The notes under the pieces: generated by a model
Told to the model about the DNA's origin: nothing
What the model saw: only the letters and a program-made list of their open reading frames with translations
Databases searched by the model: none
Shown here: one piece after another, positions 1 to 11,700 of the stretch
How positions within the stretch are numbered: position 1 is the stretch's first letter
Layout: each line of letters starts with the position of its first letter
Position numbers and translations under genes: made by a program
Origin: Plecoglossus altivelis
Taxonomy: Eukaryota > Chordata > Actinopteri > Osmeriformes > Plecoglossidae
Direction: 5' to 3'
DNA: 64,000 bases
Assembly (NCBI GenBank): GCA_036571765.1
Contig: BROE01000009.1
Location: 5,300,225 to 5,364,224, forward strand

Positions 1-731
1 GAGGAAATAGACGAGCGGTGCAAGCCCTGCCTCCAATCAGGAACAATCCTCTGTTATGAGAAGTGTGAGAGAGAGTGGCTGAATGAATACATTTCGGTGA
101 GGAACTCGTTTAAGCACTGTATTACGTGGCATTGGTTTATTGTTACACCACTGTGTTCTGAAACTGTTTAGCGATTTGGTCCATGGCGTGTTTCAACCAA
201 AACTCCACACACTCCAATGTTGCAGAGGCCAGAGATCCCAAAGTCTGCTCTTACCAGGATGACATGGTTGGAGGTGTTGAACATGGGTTTGCGTTCAGGA
301 ATAGGTTAGGAGTTGGCTAATGTCGCCGCAGACAGTTACATATGGCGGGTGTGGAGCATTGGTTAGTGTGTGTCGTGTGTGGGGGAGGGGGAGGGGTGTG
401 GTGGGTTATTTACTTGTTATTTTGCAGTTTGTCCACTCACTTTCTGTCTGTCCAGGGGATATATGCGCTTAGGCTGAGTTTCATACTGAGACCGGCTAGC
501 GTACTAGCGGCGTATTCTTGTTCTGAGAGTTATGCTGTTCAGAGTTTCACCGCTCGATTCTTTCGGTCTTTCTGTCTGATGCTGCAGATGTGTTTCAGTA
601 GAGACGTCGGAGAGTTTTGAGTAGACCAGGAGAAGGAGTGGGAGGGTTGCTGGTAACCAGGCCTGACAGTAAGCCTGTAGCTGGCACCGAAGCTGAGGAG
701 TGCATGGGCTGTGGAGAGAATGAAGACCCCC

Positions 732-734
<3 letters not shown>
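1..734. other. Unique non-coding sequence
   Basis: Mixed-composition sequence with no tandem repeat longer than a short G/T-rich patch near 367-405. The open frames here are short and resemble no protein I know. It is read as intron. Confidence 0.6.

Positions 735-799
<65 letters not shown>
735..799. repeat. (GA)n microsatellite, about 32 units
   Basis: An uninterrupted GA dinucleotide run. It is a likely length polymorphism. Confidence 0.97.
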
Positions 800-802
<3 letters not shown>

Positions 803-1355
803 GGATCTGAGCCTGCGTTTCCCTCTCTCTCGCTCTCGTTCTGTCTTTTACTGTTTCACACACACCAACATTCTTTCTCCCTCTCTCTCCGTTCCACCAG
901 TGAACTGATTCCTAATGCCGCTGGCTCTTCCTTCTCTGTGGACAGCCATCCAGATTAGGAGGGGAGGAGGTGAGGGGGGTGAGGGGGGGGTGAGCGGGAG
1001 GTGGTGGGCGAACGAGTGAGAGCAGAAGAGTAAGGAGGGGAGAGAGAGGGGGTAGGGAGGAGGAGGAGGGAGAATGTGTGAGTACAGTCTGTTTGAACGG
1101 CACCTGGTACAGGAGGGTTCAAACACTGAATGGAGTAGAGACTTGATCCCTCTCTGTGTGCATATATGTGTGTGTGTGTGTTATTGTTTGAGTGAGCCCA
1201 GCACAGCCTCGTCAGGTTGTGGGTGTCATCATATTTGATCTCAGCAGGCCGTGACATGGAGGAACAGAAACACACATGATTAAAGCAGCAGTCGGCTGCA
1301 GCTTGGCAGTGAAGATTCCCTCTGCTTCCACATGGAAACGCCCAGGGCTCCGACG

Positions 1356-1357
<2 letters not shown>
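800..1357. other. Non-coding stretch with G-rich purine tract
   Basis: A CT-rich patch (about 817-840) is followed by a G-rich tract at about 956-1075 with several runs of four to eight G, which could form a G-quadruplex. A short GT run lies at 1167-1180. No gene was seen. Confidence 0.6.

Positions 1358-1393
<36 letters not shown>
1358..1393. repeat. (CA)n microsatellite
   Basis: About 18 uninterrupted CA units. Confidence 0.97.
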
Positions 1394-1397
<4 letters not shown>

Positions 1398-1548
1398 CCC
1401 TAAATCACACGCAGGTGATCGCTAACACACCGATCCATAGTGTATTTTTAGCCACCAGCCATGCAGAGTAGAGGGAAATCACAGGTCCCAGCAGATGTGT
1501 GTGTGCGTTTGAAGGCCATGTTTTATTAAGAGCTTGTCAACACAGTGT

Positions 1549-2050
1549 GCAGAGCTGGATGCAGAGCTGGATGCAGAGGTGGATGTAGAGCTGGATGTAA
1601 AGGTGGATGCAGAGCTGGATGTAGAGCTGGATGCAGAGCTGGACGTAGAGGTGGACGTAGAGGTGGATGCAGAGCTGGACGTAGAGGTGGACGTAGAGGT
1701 GGATGCAGAGCTGGATGCAGAGGTGGATGGATGCAGAGGTGGATGTAGAGGTAGATGCAGAGCTGGATGCAGAGCTGGATGCAGAGCTGGATGTAGAGCT
1801 GGATGTAGAGGTGGATGCAGAGCTGGATGTAGAGGTGGATGCAGAGCTGGATGTAGAGCTGGATGGATGCAGAGGTGGATGTAGAGGTGGATGCAGAGCT
1901 GGATGTAGAGGTGGATGCAGAGCTGGATGTAGAGCTGGATGGATGCAGAGCTGGATGTAGAGGTGGATGCAGAGCTGGATGTAGAGGTGGATGCAGAGCT
2001 GGACGTAGAGGTGGACGTAGAGGTGGATGCAGAGCTGGATGCAGAGCTAT
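1549..2050. repeat. 12-bp minisatellite, about 41 copies
   Basis: Tandem units of the type gatgcagagctg and gatgtagaggtg, with occasional 4-bp insertions (ggat) that shift the frame. Because 12 is divisible by 3 and the unit lacks stops, frames stay open and give artificial repeats such as ELDA/EVDV and CRAG/CRGG. There is no start context, splice site or conserved flank, so this is a repeat and not a gene. G/C alternation between variant units suggests homogenisation of a two-unit (24-bp) higher-order pattern. Confidence 0.95.
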
Positions 2051-2825
2051 GGGCTAGTTGTTTTGTGCTGCGACACTTCCAGTAGGATCACTACTCAACA
2101 CTGCTTCATCAGACAGCAGCAGACGTCTGTTGTCTGCCTTACGTATCTTATTACTTATTGAATGAAACAGGATTCACTCTGCAGATTCAGCTTCTACATG
2201 TGCAAGACACACACACACATACTGCCCCCCCTGGCTCACACACACCATCAAACACACATCCTCTCCATCAAAGCCATTTGATTTCAGCATGAGATAACAT
2301 CATGTCTCTTTCCTGTGAGAACACAGTTCCCCCCCTGGCCCCACCCCCAACACACACACACACACACACACTCACTACCTGGATTGACATGCATAAATAC
2401 AGTCATGCATAAATACATAGCTAATGTATGGAGGAAGCCTGTCCCAGATGTTCTTTTATGAGGGCAGGAACTTGGCCTTTCTATCTTATCGTCGACGGTG
2501 CAAAGACTTGGCGCTTCCAAATGTTAACTCTCCAACAGCGTCTGAAGAAACTCAAGACACGTTTAGCTTCTCAACTGGTGAGATGCTCTTTGGCTGGCTT
2601 CCAGCATCTCAATCCTCCTTTTCTGCCTTTTGATGTCATGAGCTGTAATTGTTATTCTCTGGATTGTATTAAGGAGATACAGAGACTGGGATTTGCTTCA
2701 GCAACGCACAGACAATAATTAGAACGGCATCTTCCTGAAGTGATTCTAACACAGGAGTCAAGAAGGAGACGAGGGCCTGGTCGAATCTAAATCCCCTCCG
2801 CATCCCAACCTCTGTTATTACCTAG
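2051..2825. other. Unique non-coding sequence with short CA runs
   Basis: Mostly unique sequence. CA-rich patches lie at 2206-2246 and 2349-2371. A frame open across 2428-2718 has no similarity I recognise. Confidence 0.6.
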
Positions 2826-3512
2826 TCTGTCCTTCCTCTTCCCGTCTCTGCTGTGCCTCTTCTACTCCGCCCTGTATCCTTCCTCGCGTCCTTCCCCTCC
2901 TTCTGTTTTCACCCCCTCTCTCTGCCCTCCCTCCTCCTCCCTCTCCCCTGTTTTCACCCCCTCTCTCCGCCCTCCTCCCCTCTCTCCGCCCTCTCTCGCC
3001 CTCCCTCCTCCTCCTCTCCCCTGTCTTCACCCCCTCTCTCCGTCCTCCTCCTCCTCCCTCTCCCCTGTCTTCACCCCCTCTCTCCCCCCTCCTCCTCCTC
3101 CCTCTCCTCTCCTCTCTCGTCTTCCCTGTCTTCCCCTCCGCTCTCCTCTCCGTCTCTCCGTCCTCCTCCTCCCTCTCCCTGTCTTCACCCCCTCTCCTCC
3201 CTCCCCTCCTCCCCCTTCTCTCCCTGTCTTCACCCCCTCTCTCCTCCTCTCCTCCTCCCCCTCTCCCCTGTCTTCACCCTCTCTCCGTCCTCTCCTCCTC
3301 CTCCCCTCCCCTCGTCCCTCCTCCTCCCTCTCTCTGTTTCACCCCTCTCCCTCTCCTCCTCTCTCCTCCTCCTCCCTCTCCCCTGTCTTCACCCCCTCTC
3401 TCCGTCCTCTCCTCCTCCTCCCTCTCCCCTGTCTTCACCCCCTCTCTCCGTCCTCCTCCTCCTCTCTCTCCCCTGTCTTCACCCCTTCTCTCCGTCCTCC
3501 TCCTCCTCCCCT
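2826..3512. repeat. Homopyrimidine minisatellite
   Basis: Nearly 690 bp of C/T with very few purines on this strand. A phrase containing 'gtcttcacccc' followed by 'ctctctccgtcctcctcc' recurs about 12 times at roughly 44-bp spacing, so it is a degenerate tandem repeat rather than random pyrimidine. Long open frames here are low-complexity Pro/Ser/Leu artefacts. The tract could form triplex (H-DNA). Confidence 0.9.
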
Positions 3513-4600
3513 AACCGTGACAGACATGGCCCCAGATCCACTCAGCTCGCTGCAACGCGCTGCAACGCACCGCAAATCAAATATGACAGGGAATATTGTA
3601 GGGCATAATGGCAAATCGCAGAAGAAAGTACAACTGTACACACACACACACACATGCGTATACACACAAACACACACACATACACACACACACAAATAGC
3701 TCTGGGCTTAATTGAACAAGGCTGGCCCTGACCTGAACTCTAGCTCAGAGTGTAGGGTAATAGAGCTGCTGGATAACTGCTGCACTCTCTCTTTCTCTCC
3801 CTTTCTTTCTCTTCCTCTCCCTTTTCCTCTCTTTACCTCTCTTTCTTTTATCCACGCTCACTTTTTCTTGCTCTCTTTCACTATCTGTCTGTCCCTCTCG
3901 TTGTGTCCTCTTTCTCTCTTTTCCTCTCTTTGCTTATATCTGTCCTCTCTCTCTCTCTCTCTCTCTGTCCATCCCATTCCCTCGCTTTCTTATTTTTTCC
4001 CCCCATCTCTTGCTCTGTATTCTCTTTCTCTCCCCCTCTCCTTCTGTTCCTTTCTCTCTCTCTCTTACTCTAGTTTCTTTCCCTGTCCGTCTCTCTCTCT
4101 CTCTCTCTTCCCCTCTCTGTCTGCTGTTCTGCTCACCCACTGGTACTGCAGTCAGCACATTTTGCTGTTTGAAGTACCTACTTATTGTAATGATTCAGGA
4201 ATATGTGTCATGTTTCTTTCAGTGAGTAGTGAACTGAGACTCCCTAAACTGCCACAGCGCCTGCCGTTGTGTGGCAAATAAATGTATTCAGAACTGACCT
4301 GAATTGCCCCGCGTAATCTTATTTTTCCAATGGCTTTTCCAATAATATTTGCATATGTGACAGTTATCTACATAAAATACAGTTTTGTGCTTTAATATCA
4401 CTGTAAAGCCGTCTCAGGAGGGGCGATGACAAAGCCATCTTCCTAAACGATCAACACACAAACCTCTTGACTGTTTGTTTATGTCCTTCTGCTCAAAGCT
4501 CTTCAATCAGCTCTCAGATGTCTTGTTTTTAACTTTGAGAACTTGACAGAAGTTAGTTTCTCTCTGGATCCCAGACGCTAGCAGTTCTGTTTGACTGAGA
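3513..4600. other. CA run, CT-rich tract and unique sequence
   Basis: An imperfect CA array lies at 3638-3695 and a CT-rich tract at about 3782-4132. Unique sequence with AT-rich patches fills 4133-4600. No gene was recognised. Confidence 0.65.
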
Positions 4601-4601
4601 C

Positions 4602-5145
4602 AGGCGGAGAGAGAGGGAGGGAGGGAGGGAGGGAGGGAGGGAGTGAGAGAGAGAGGGAGAGAGAGGGAGAGGGAGAGAGAGAGAGAGAGGGAGGGAGCTG
4701 GGGATGGCAGGAGGGAGAGAGAGAGGACCTATCTCCTTCCATCTCTAGCCTCCTGTCTGCTTTGAATAATGGGCGTGATCATTTCTCCTCCTCCAATAAA
4801 GGAGTGGGTCGGAGATGAGTAAACAAGCTGATTGGCCTGGGAGCTGAAGGTCATTGTGTCCGCAGGTGACACAACAGTGAATTACAACAGTACTGGTCTC
4901 TCCATACATCATCGGAGGGAGAGGGAGACAGGGGGAGAGAGAGGGGGAGACAGAGAGGTAGAGGGGGGAGAGACAGAAAGGGTGGAAGGCAGAAAGGGAG
5001 AGACAGAGGGAGATGGTGGAGAAGCAGAGATGGAGAGAGAGGGAGAGGGGGGAGGGACTGAGAGAGAGAGGGGGAGAGAGAGAGAGGGAGTGACATACAT
5101 GGCAGAAGAGAATAAGAGAACGTAGAGAAAGAAAGAACAGAAATA
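4602..5145. repeat. Polypurine GA/GGGA-rich region
   Basis: Two purine-rich blocks (about 4602-4723 and 4911-5145), the first starting with a (GGGA)n run, surround about 190 bp of ordinary sequence. Open frames on both strands are low complexity. Confidence 0.85.
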
Positions 5146-5413
5146 AAGACAGAGAGATTGACTCCCCCCAGACATAAAAAGAGCAAAATATTTTTTGGAG
5201 TTGTTCAGCTAAATCAGCTGTTTCTCTTTACAGAGTATTTTATGGGAATCATTTGGAAGGTTAAGGAGTCCATGTGTTCTGTGTGATCACGATCTAGAGT
5301 CTGTTCTGGCCTCGATGGTTGCCAACCTTCATTAATTCCTTCAGCAGAATGCAATCCTGACCAGGAGACAGGTGTGTGTTAGTGTTGTTCTCTGTGCCGG
5401 GGTAGGCTAGTGA

Positions 5414-5459
<46 letters not shown>

Positions 5460-5701
5460 AGAATGACGCGCTCTAATCAGTGGTCAGGACAGCCCCAGAT
5501 GTGTGTCTGTTGCTGGGAGGAGAGTGTCTGTCTGGCTGTACGAGGGCTGTCGTGAGCTTGGGAGTATTTCCGTTTGCAGATTCCAGTCAGTCCCCCAGAG
5601 TGAGGCTGTCTCTCCATCTGATCCTGTGCATCCCAATGGCAGGCTTTCAGACCACACTGCTCCACAAGCCAGGGATCACACACCTGCCTGTCACCCATGC
5701 T
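5146..5701. other. Unique sequence with a (CA)n array
   Basis: Contains a CA array at 5415-5458 of about 22 units. The rest is unique and non-coding. Confidence 0.65.
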
Positions 5702-6237
5702 ACCTCTCTCTCTCTCAGTCTGTCTCTCTCCCTCTTATTGGCTTGCTTGCCCGCTCTCTCTCCATCTCCCACTCACTCTCTCTCTCTCTTAAATGTTGAA
5801 TTCTCTCCCTCTGTGTCTCTCACGCTGCCCCTCTCTCTCTTTCTCTCTTTCTCATTCTCCCTGTCCTTTTCCTTTCTCTGTCACACACCACTGTTCACAT
5901 AGATTTCCCTGGCAGCTGCGGTCACAACATCTTCCGCAGTCTTCCTCTCTCTCCCTCCCTCTCTTCCCCTCCCTCTCCTCCCTCTCTCTCTCCCCCTCTC
6001 TCTCCCTCCTCTCTCTCCTCTCTCCCTCGCTCTTTCTCTCCCTGCCTCTCTCTCTCCCTCTTTCCCTCTCTCTCCCTCCCTCTCGCTCCTCTCCCTCCCT
6101 TTCTCTTCCTCCCTCTTGCTTCTCTCTCTCCCTCCTTCCCTCTCTCTCCCTCTCCCTCTCCCTCCGTCCTTCCCTCACTCACTCACTCTCTCTCTCTCTC
6201 TCTCTCTCTTTATCTATCTCTATCTCTGTCTCTCTCC
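5702..6237. repeat. CT-rich homopyrimidine tract
   Basis: Over 500 bp dominated by ctctct and ccct runs, interrupted around 5790-5810 and 5877-5945 by short unique pieces. Peptides on both strands are Ser/Leu/Pro or Arg/Glu repeats and are not genes. Confidence 0.9.
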
Positions 6238-8248
6238 ATATTTGACTCCTGGAGAGATATCAGTCTCATGAGCATGGGAGAGTTACCAGCTGAAGGAAGT
6301 GTGCGTGCTGCAGAGTATGTTGGCAGGTATAACTGACCACTGTAGGAGGCTGGCTGATACTTCAAAAGATTTGTTCTTGTTTACTGTGTCATGCTGCTCT
6401 GTATTGTAACTGAGATAAAAAAGGAAAAAAGGTGGAAGAAGAAAAGATGTCTCTCCGCTACCCTGTTGGGAGGATCTGGGAGTTTTTGTCAGAAGTGTGT
6501 GTGAGTGGCGGTGGGATTTCCGTGTGTGTATCGGTTTGTCCCACATGCAGCGCGTCACTGGGAGAGGGTTAGAGGTAAAGCATCATGCTGTCGTTAGTAA
6601 CATGTCTTCTCCTTGGGGAGGAGGTTTGAGATCAGCCTAATGGCGAAAGTTTGAGGAAAAGCTTAGTCACTACACCTCCCCAATGCTGATCTGAGAACAG
6701 CCTTACATAGAACACGTTTTCCCGAATGTTCTATGTAGGCTATATATCCTTCTAATCCCCCGATTTCTGATGTTGCTCATGGCTAAAGGCGTGTGATATT
6801 GCTCCTCAAGCCCATGTTCAACTGGTCTGAGGCGGGGTCTTAGATCTCCACATGGTCGCTGTCTCTGCTCTGCCAGGGAGGGGTTAGCAACTGTGAGCTT
6901 TTGTTTGACAACAATATCCCTCTTAGTGATTTACAGCTGCTCATAGGGTGCGCCGGGGTCAGCTGACCAGCCGAGCATACTGGGAAGGCAGGAAGTGGAG
7001 TGTGTTATTATAATGGACTAGCTGTTAGCGCGGTGGTGTGTGTGTGTGTGTGTGTGTAAAAGGACACGGACTGGGAGATTCTACTTATAAATGTCACTCA
7101 CCCTGCTCCGTCAGATGACATCCAATAAAAGACCCTTTAAATCAACTGGTCGTCCCACAGCCCCTAACCGGCCAATCCTGGAGTCCATTTGAAGAACCAA
7201 TAAAAACGTCAGGCGGAGGGCCTCGGCCATGGGGCAGGGAGAGGAGTGGTGGAGGTTGTATAGGATGGCTGTTCTCTCGCCTCTGCCCAGTGCTGTGAAC
7301 CTGGTAGCAGTCATGGCTGGTGGCCATTGATGCTTCACCACTGTAGAAGGTTTCTTGCTAGAAAGTTTCTAAAGGTTTTAACGGCTTTTCCGACAGTTTG
7401 GAAAAACAATATCTCATTTTAAGTGGGGAAAAAATATTTTCGAAAGGTTTCAAAAATATTTTTCAAGTTACAAAACAGAAAGTTACGAAAGGTTACAACG
7501 ATATATTTGATTTTTCATGTTTGAATCAATGTTCTTGCCCAGTCAACCACCTCTGTCTCCTGCACCGTCAAACTTGACATTACTCTTTGTAATCTTATAT
7601 TGAAAGTGGTTGAACGGCCGAAATGGGACCCACATGGCTAATTTAACTGCCCCTCAAAATTGTAATATATCACTCTTGGATTTTCAGGCCGGAATGTTTC
7701 GATATAGATGTGTATATACATATTAAAGTACACTGTTGTGACAATGGTTTAAAAAATTTGATGAGGCTAGCTCTACGTCCATTTTTTTTCAAATTCCTGA
7801 CACATGTCACTGATTAGGGGCTAGTCTGTTGAAATGAGTCCACATTTGGTTAGATGGTATCTGCCATTACCTGGATGTATTCATTGTTGTGATGGTTGAC
7901 TGTGCTTTCATGTCTGCAGTGACTGTAGTCACGGCTGTATACAGGGTTTGAAAAATACCGGGGTCCGAAAACAAAACCTTCTAGGTGGTTGGAATTAGGC
8001 TACTGATGTAAACCGGTACCAAACTAGATGACTCAGGATGGACGGCATGGCAACACGCCTGAGCAGTGCATAACACAAAGCAGCGGGTTTGTAATGCAAA
8101 CAAATTGTTCTTAGTTTATCCATTTTTAAGCTAAACCAAAATGCGATAACATGTTTGACCCGCCTTGTGCTTAAACGTGTTGAGCCACGGGTGTATGCAT
8201 CTTCTATTGTTATGGGATGTCGTCCCAAAGTCTATTCAACGGTCCCAG
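6238..8248. other. Unique intron sequence, AT-rich after 7320
   Basis: Mostly unique. A 10-bp perfect inverted repeat pairs 6704-6713 with 6728-6737 across a 14-nt loop. A (GT)n run lies at 7036-7057. From about 7320 to 8240 the base composition becomes AT-rich and unlike its neighbours, which may mark an old transposon insertion, but I recognise no terminal repeats or transposase remnant. Confidence 0.55.
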
Positions 8249-8293
8249 ACGTCTTTTTTTCTCGTCGTCCAGGCGACGAGAAAAAAAAGACGT
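8249..8293. repeat. Near-perfect inverted repeat (hairpin)
   Basis: Arms 8249-8267 and 8274-8293 are complementary except for one extra A in the right arm (a run of 8 A opposite 7 T). They are separated by a 6-nt loop. The arms combine 'ctcgtcg', a T/A run and 'acgtc'. It could be a cruciform or folded RNA, a transposon end or a local foldback artefact. Confidence 0.9.
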
Positions 8294-9165
8294 TATTTTC
8301 GATCCTATGGTTTGGTGTGAAGATGGACGTATTGTGGGGTGGGATGTCTCTCTCAGGGCCCTTTCCTCTCTGTTTACCTGCCAGAAAGTACTGCCACTAC
8401 GAATCAGCTATCCATCCTCCACACCCATCCTGCCCCAACCACACAGACACATTCACAGTCTGAAGGCGTAGTTAACTGGAGGTTGGGTCCACACCACACC
8501 AAGTACACATCCACCTCCAGTATGTGGACACATCACATGATTGTGGGGGCTTGAGTATGCTTGTCTTGTTATCACTGTAAGTACGAGCCTGTGGAAAATA
8601 ATTTCCTCCGGGGGGACAAGAAAAGCACTCCACTCTGGCCTGTATCGACCCTGGTTTTGTAGGCCTCTAACCCCAACCCCCGGGCAGCTCTCATGGGCTA
8701 CTGGAGCACGACGGGCTGCCCACATCCATCCAGACAGAGGCTTGGCTAGCCTAGCTGGAGGAATTAAAGACTGTTTTAAAACAACAACTAGGTCATACAG
8801 GTGTGTGTGTGTGTGTGCTGGGTGGAGAGGGTGGAGAGGGTGGAGAGGTCCAGGGGGGAGGGGGGTTGGAACAGGGGCCGGCTGCACGAGTGACACGTTT
8901 TCAATCACATGGTTGATTCCTGGGAGATTGTGGAGAGAGCAGACTGGGGTGTTTCATGGGGTACAATGGCCCAGGCAGGATTGCTTTCTCCCTGACACAA
9001 GGAGAAAAAAAAAGGTGTATAATTTCAAACAATGCCCTGGTACAGTGTGTAATATAGTCAGCCTTGAAAAATGGTCCAAATCTCCTATTGCTGTCTGCAA
9101 TTTACCTCTGCGGCCGTGAAACAAAATCCATTGTTGCTACTGCCTTGCACTGCCATTCTGGCCAG
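8294..9165. other. Unique non-coding sequence
   Basis: Unique sequence with a short GT run (about 8801-8818) and three copies of a 12-bp 'gggtggagaggg' type unit at about 8819-8850. Frames through this block look like random translation. Confidence 0.6.
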
Positions 9166-9580
9166 ATAGTGTGTGTGTGTGTGTGTGCTTGTTTGTGTGT
9201 GTGTGTGCTTGTTTGTGTGGGTTGCTGTGTGTGATGGAGAAGGGAGTCGGTGTGTGCGCGTGTGTGTGCGTGCGTGCGTGTGTGCACGTCTGTGTGTGCG
9301 TGTGTGTGTGCCCGTGCGGGCAAGCGGACAGTCTATGTATTTGTAGTTCTATTCAGTGGTAGAGGTGGGAGGGCCATTGTGAAGCATATTGTAGCAACTG
9401 ACATTACCTATACCTGCAGGGTATCAATTCTACTAAATGGCATGTGGCTAGCACAAGTTTGTAAATTGCAAGGCATCAATCTTGTGGAGATAACTGTGCT
9501 TGTACAGTGTCTGCCTGTGTATTGTGTGTGTGTGTGTATTGTGTGTGTGTGTGTGTGTGTGTAGAGTGTGTGTGTGTAGT
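9166..9580. repeat. Compound GT microsatellites
   Basis: Two GT-rich arrays (about 9168-9324 and 9518-9580), separated by about 190 bp of unique sequence. The first is interrupted by tgcttgttt and tgcg units and so is an old, imperfect array. Confidence 0.9.
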
Positions 9581-10092
9581 AATGTTCTCTACTCCAGTCG
9601 AGTGTTACCCTCGTAAAATGCTTCCTCCTCCAGTCGGAGATCATTCCACTACAGCTCTCAGCTGTGATAGGCTGGAGGAGAGGAGCTTGTCTCCTATAGG
9701 CTGGTTGGGTGAAACATTGAGCTCAACAGTAAGAGAAAGACAGAAAGACTTCTGCTACTAGGTTAGAAGGTTTGGAACGGTACTGAGATCACTATGACAG
9801 AGGTAGGCTGGTTCCACACACAGTACAACAGAACAAACCCCTACTTAGTTTTCGAAAGTTGTGAGTCTGCTTAAATCTTGGAAAGGGGGCCTTAAAATGT
9901 TCAAAATTCATCTCTGCTGTTGCCTAAGGATAGAAGGTTTATTGAGTCAACTCTCACTTGTGCATGATCTATATCATAATCAATAACATATCTTTAATAT
10001 GTCAGTCCAAAAAAACGGGAAGATTTGTTCGTCTCCAAAACGTTGTGGCGCTTTTCTCCTCGTGTCCCGTTTGGACAGTAATAATGAAGCGT
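9581..10092. other. Unique non-coding sequence before the first gap
   Basis: Ordinary mixed sequence. No gene was recognised. Confidence 0.6.
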
Positions 10093-10213
10093 CAAAACAA
10101 GCCGTACCTCAAAACAAAGCCGTACCTCAAAACAAGCCGTACCTCAAAACAAGCCGTACCTCAAAACAAGCCGTACCTCAAAACAAGCCGTACCTCAAAA
10201 CAAGCCGTACCTC
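10093..10213. repeat. 17-bp minisatellite, 7 copies
   Basis: Seven near-identical units of 'aaaacaagccgtacctc'; the second has one extra A. The array ends within 12 bp of an assembly gap, so its true length is probably underestimated. Confidence 0.95.
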
Positions 10214-10224
10214 AAATCTCTCTC

Positions 10225-10431
10225 NNNNNNNNNNNNNNNNNNNNNNNNNNNNNNNNNNNNNNNNNNNNNNNNNNNNNNNNNNNNNNNNNNNNNNNNNNNN
10301 NNNNNNNNNNNNNNNNNNNNNNNNNNNNNNNNNNNNNNNNNNNNNNNNNNNNNNNNNNNNNNNNNNNNNNNNNNNNNNNNNNNNNNNNNNNNNNNNNNNN
10401 NNNNNNNNNNNNNNNNNNNNNNNNNNNNNNN
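10225..10431. other. Assembly gap (207 N)
   Basis: An unbroken run of N. Frames reported across it have no meaning. Confidence 1.
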
Positions 10432-11199
10432 TAACACAACAATCACGAATTTCGTTAGCTTCATTAATGTTTCAACAGAACAATGTATTGACCTTTCAAC
10501 ACTGTAATTCCGACAATCATATCACCACGCCACGTTCTTTTCTCGACAAACGTTAAAAGATTAGTTTCTTGGGGACAGGAAGGCCGGTGAAGCATCACTG
10601 TGTCCATCCACATGCAGTGCTGATTGTCTAGCTGACGAATCCCTAGGTGTACCGTCCGGAACGTCTTCTCCGTCTATCAAACTACAGACCAATCATACTT
10701 TCCTCTTTTAATTGGGAGCCAAGACAGCGAGGACCAAGAGATTCACTCATTCGACTTCACTTTATCTCTTTCATCATTCAATTCGATTCATCTCATATCT
10801 GATGTCCAATTTGCCTCTAATGCTGTGTGTGATCAATGGCTCAATTTGACACTTATTCGAGGATGCAAGATGGAGTGGGTCTCTCCCTAGCTCTACTTTG
10901 TCCTCTATCCCTTACTCTTGCTCTCTCTCTCTCCTCCTCCTCATCTCCTTCTCCTTAAGCATATCGCCTATTTATTATACCACTTTATTCTCCTATTCCT
11001 TCTCTCCTCTTTCCCCCCGGTTCCCTCCCCCACCTCTTTGCGTCTGCCTCCCGTTCTTTGTCTCTGTTCTCTCTCGCCTCTCCTCCCTGCTGTGTCGTTG
11101 CTAAGCGTCTTTACCGAGATTCTCATCCGTTCTCCCACAGCGACCCTTTACCATTCCACTGGGACGAAAGTCTGCTATAATGCCGGCTCCTCATGCTGC
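10432..11199. other. Unique then CT-rich sequence after gap
   Basis: AT-rich unique sequence to about 10890, then CT-rich sequence to about 11110. No gene was recognised. Confidence 0.55.
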
Positions 11200-11700
11200 C
11201 CTTTGCTCTAGGCCCCAAGACACTTCCCAACCGTTGCCGAGGCTATCAACAAACATAACTCCATCACCATCTCCGGTCATTGCATCCGCTTCTTCCCTCT
11301 CCCTCTCCTCCTCCACCCATTCCCTACACCCCCTCCTACCATAACCCATCTGTCCTCATTAACCCTAAACTCACCTCACGTAGCACTACTCGCTACCCAC
11401 CCTTCTCTCCCTTAACCATCGCCTAAACCCTCTTTCGCTCCTCTAGCCCACCCTATACCCTACCCTGCCCCCTTCTCTTCCTCCCAAACCCCCTCATACC
11501 CCTAACCCCCCCCTCTCTGCCCCTATACCCATCCCATTGCAACCCTAGCCCCCTTGCCCCGCTCTCTCCCCACCTCACCCATGCCCTTTAACGCCTCCTA
11601 CCCCTCTATGCCCTCTACCAATCCCTACGCGCTCCACCCCCTAGTCTCATCCCACCCCCAGTCTTCCTCCCGCCACCTACCCCATTCCCTTAGCATTAAG
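11200..11700. other. C-rich, G-poor tract of doubtful quality
   Basis: About 500 bp with very little G on this strand (2 of 60 bases in 11461-11520). It is full of short irregular phrases such as 'ccctaaccc' and 'ccctataccc' but has no fixed period. This is neither a clean microsatellite nor normal intron, and it lies under 1 kb from a gap. Degraded telomere-like sequence or low-quality consensus are both possible. Confidence 0.6.

Noticed and set aside
1534..2057. Open frames encoding ELDA/EVDV and CRAG/CRGG repeats
   Set aside because: They are translations of a 12-bp minisatellite in several frames at once, with no splice signals or homologous protein.
2853..3608. 251-codon Pro/Ser/Leu frame
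   Set aside because: It is a low-complexity translation of a pyrimidine tract. Comparable frames occur on every CT-rich tract in the window.
7320..8240. AT-rich block as a defined transposon
   Set aside because: No terminal inverted repeats, target-site duplication or transposase remnant could be identified. Kept only as a possibility tied to the hairpin.
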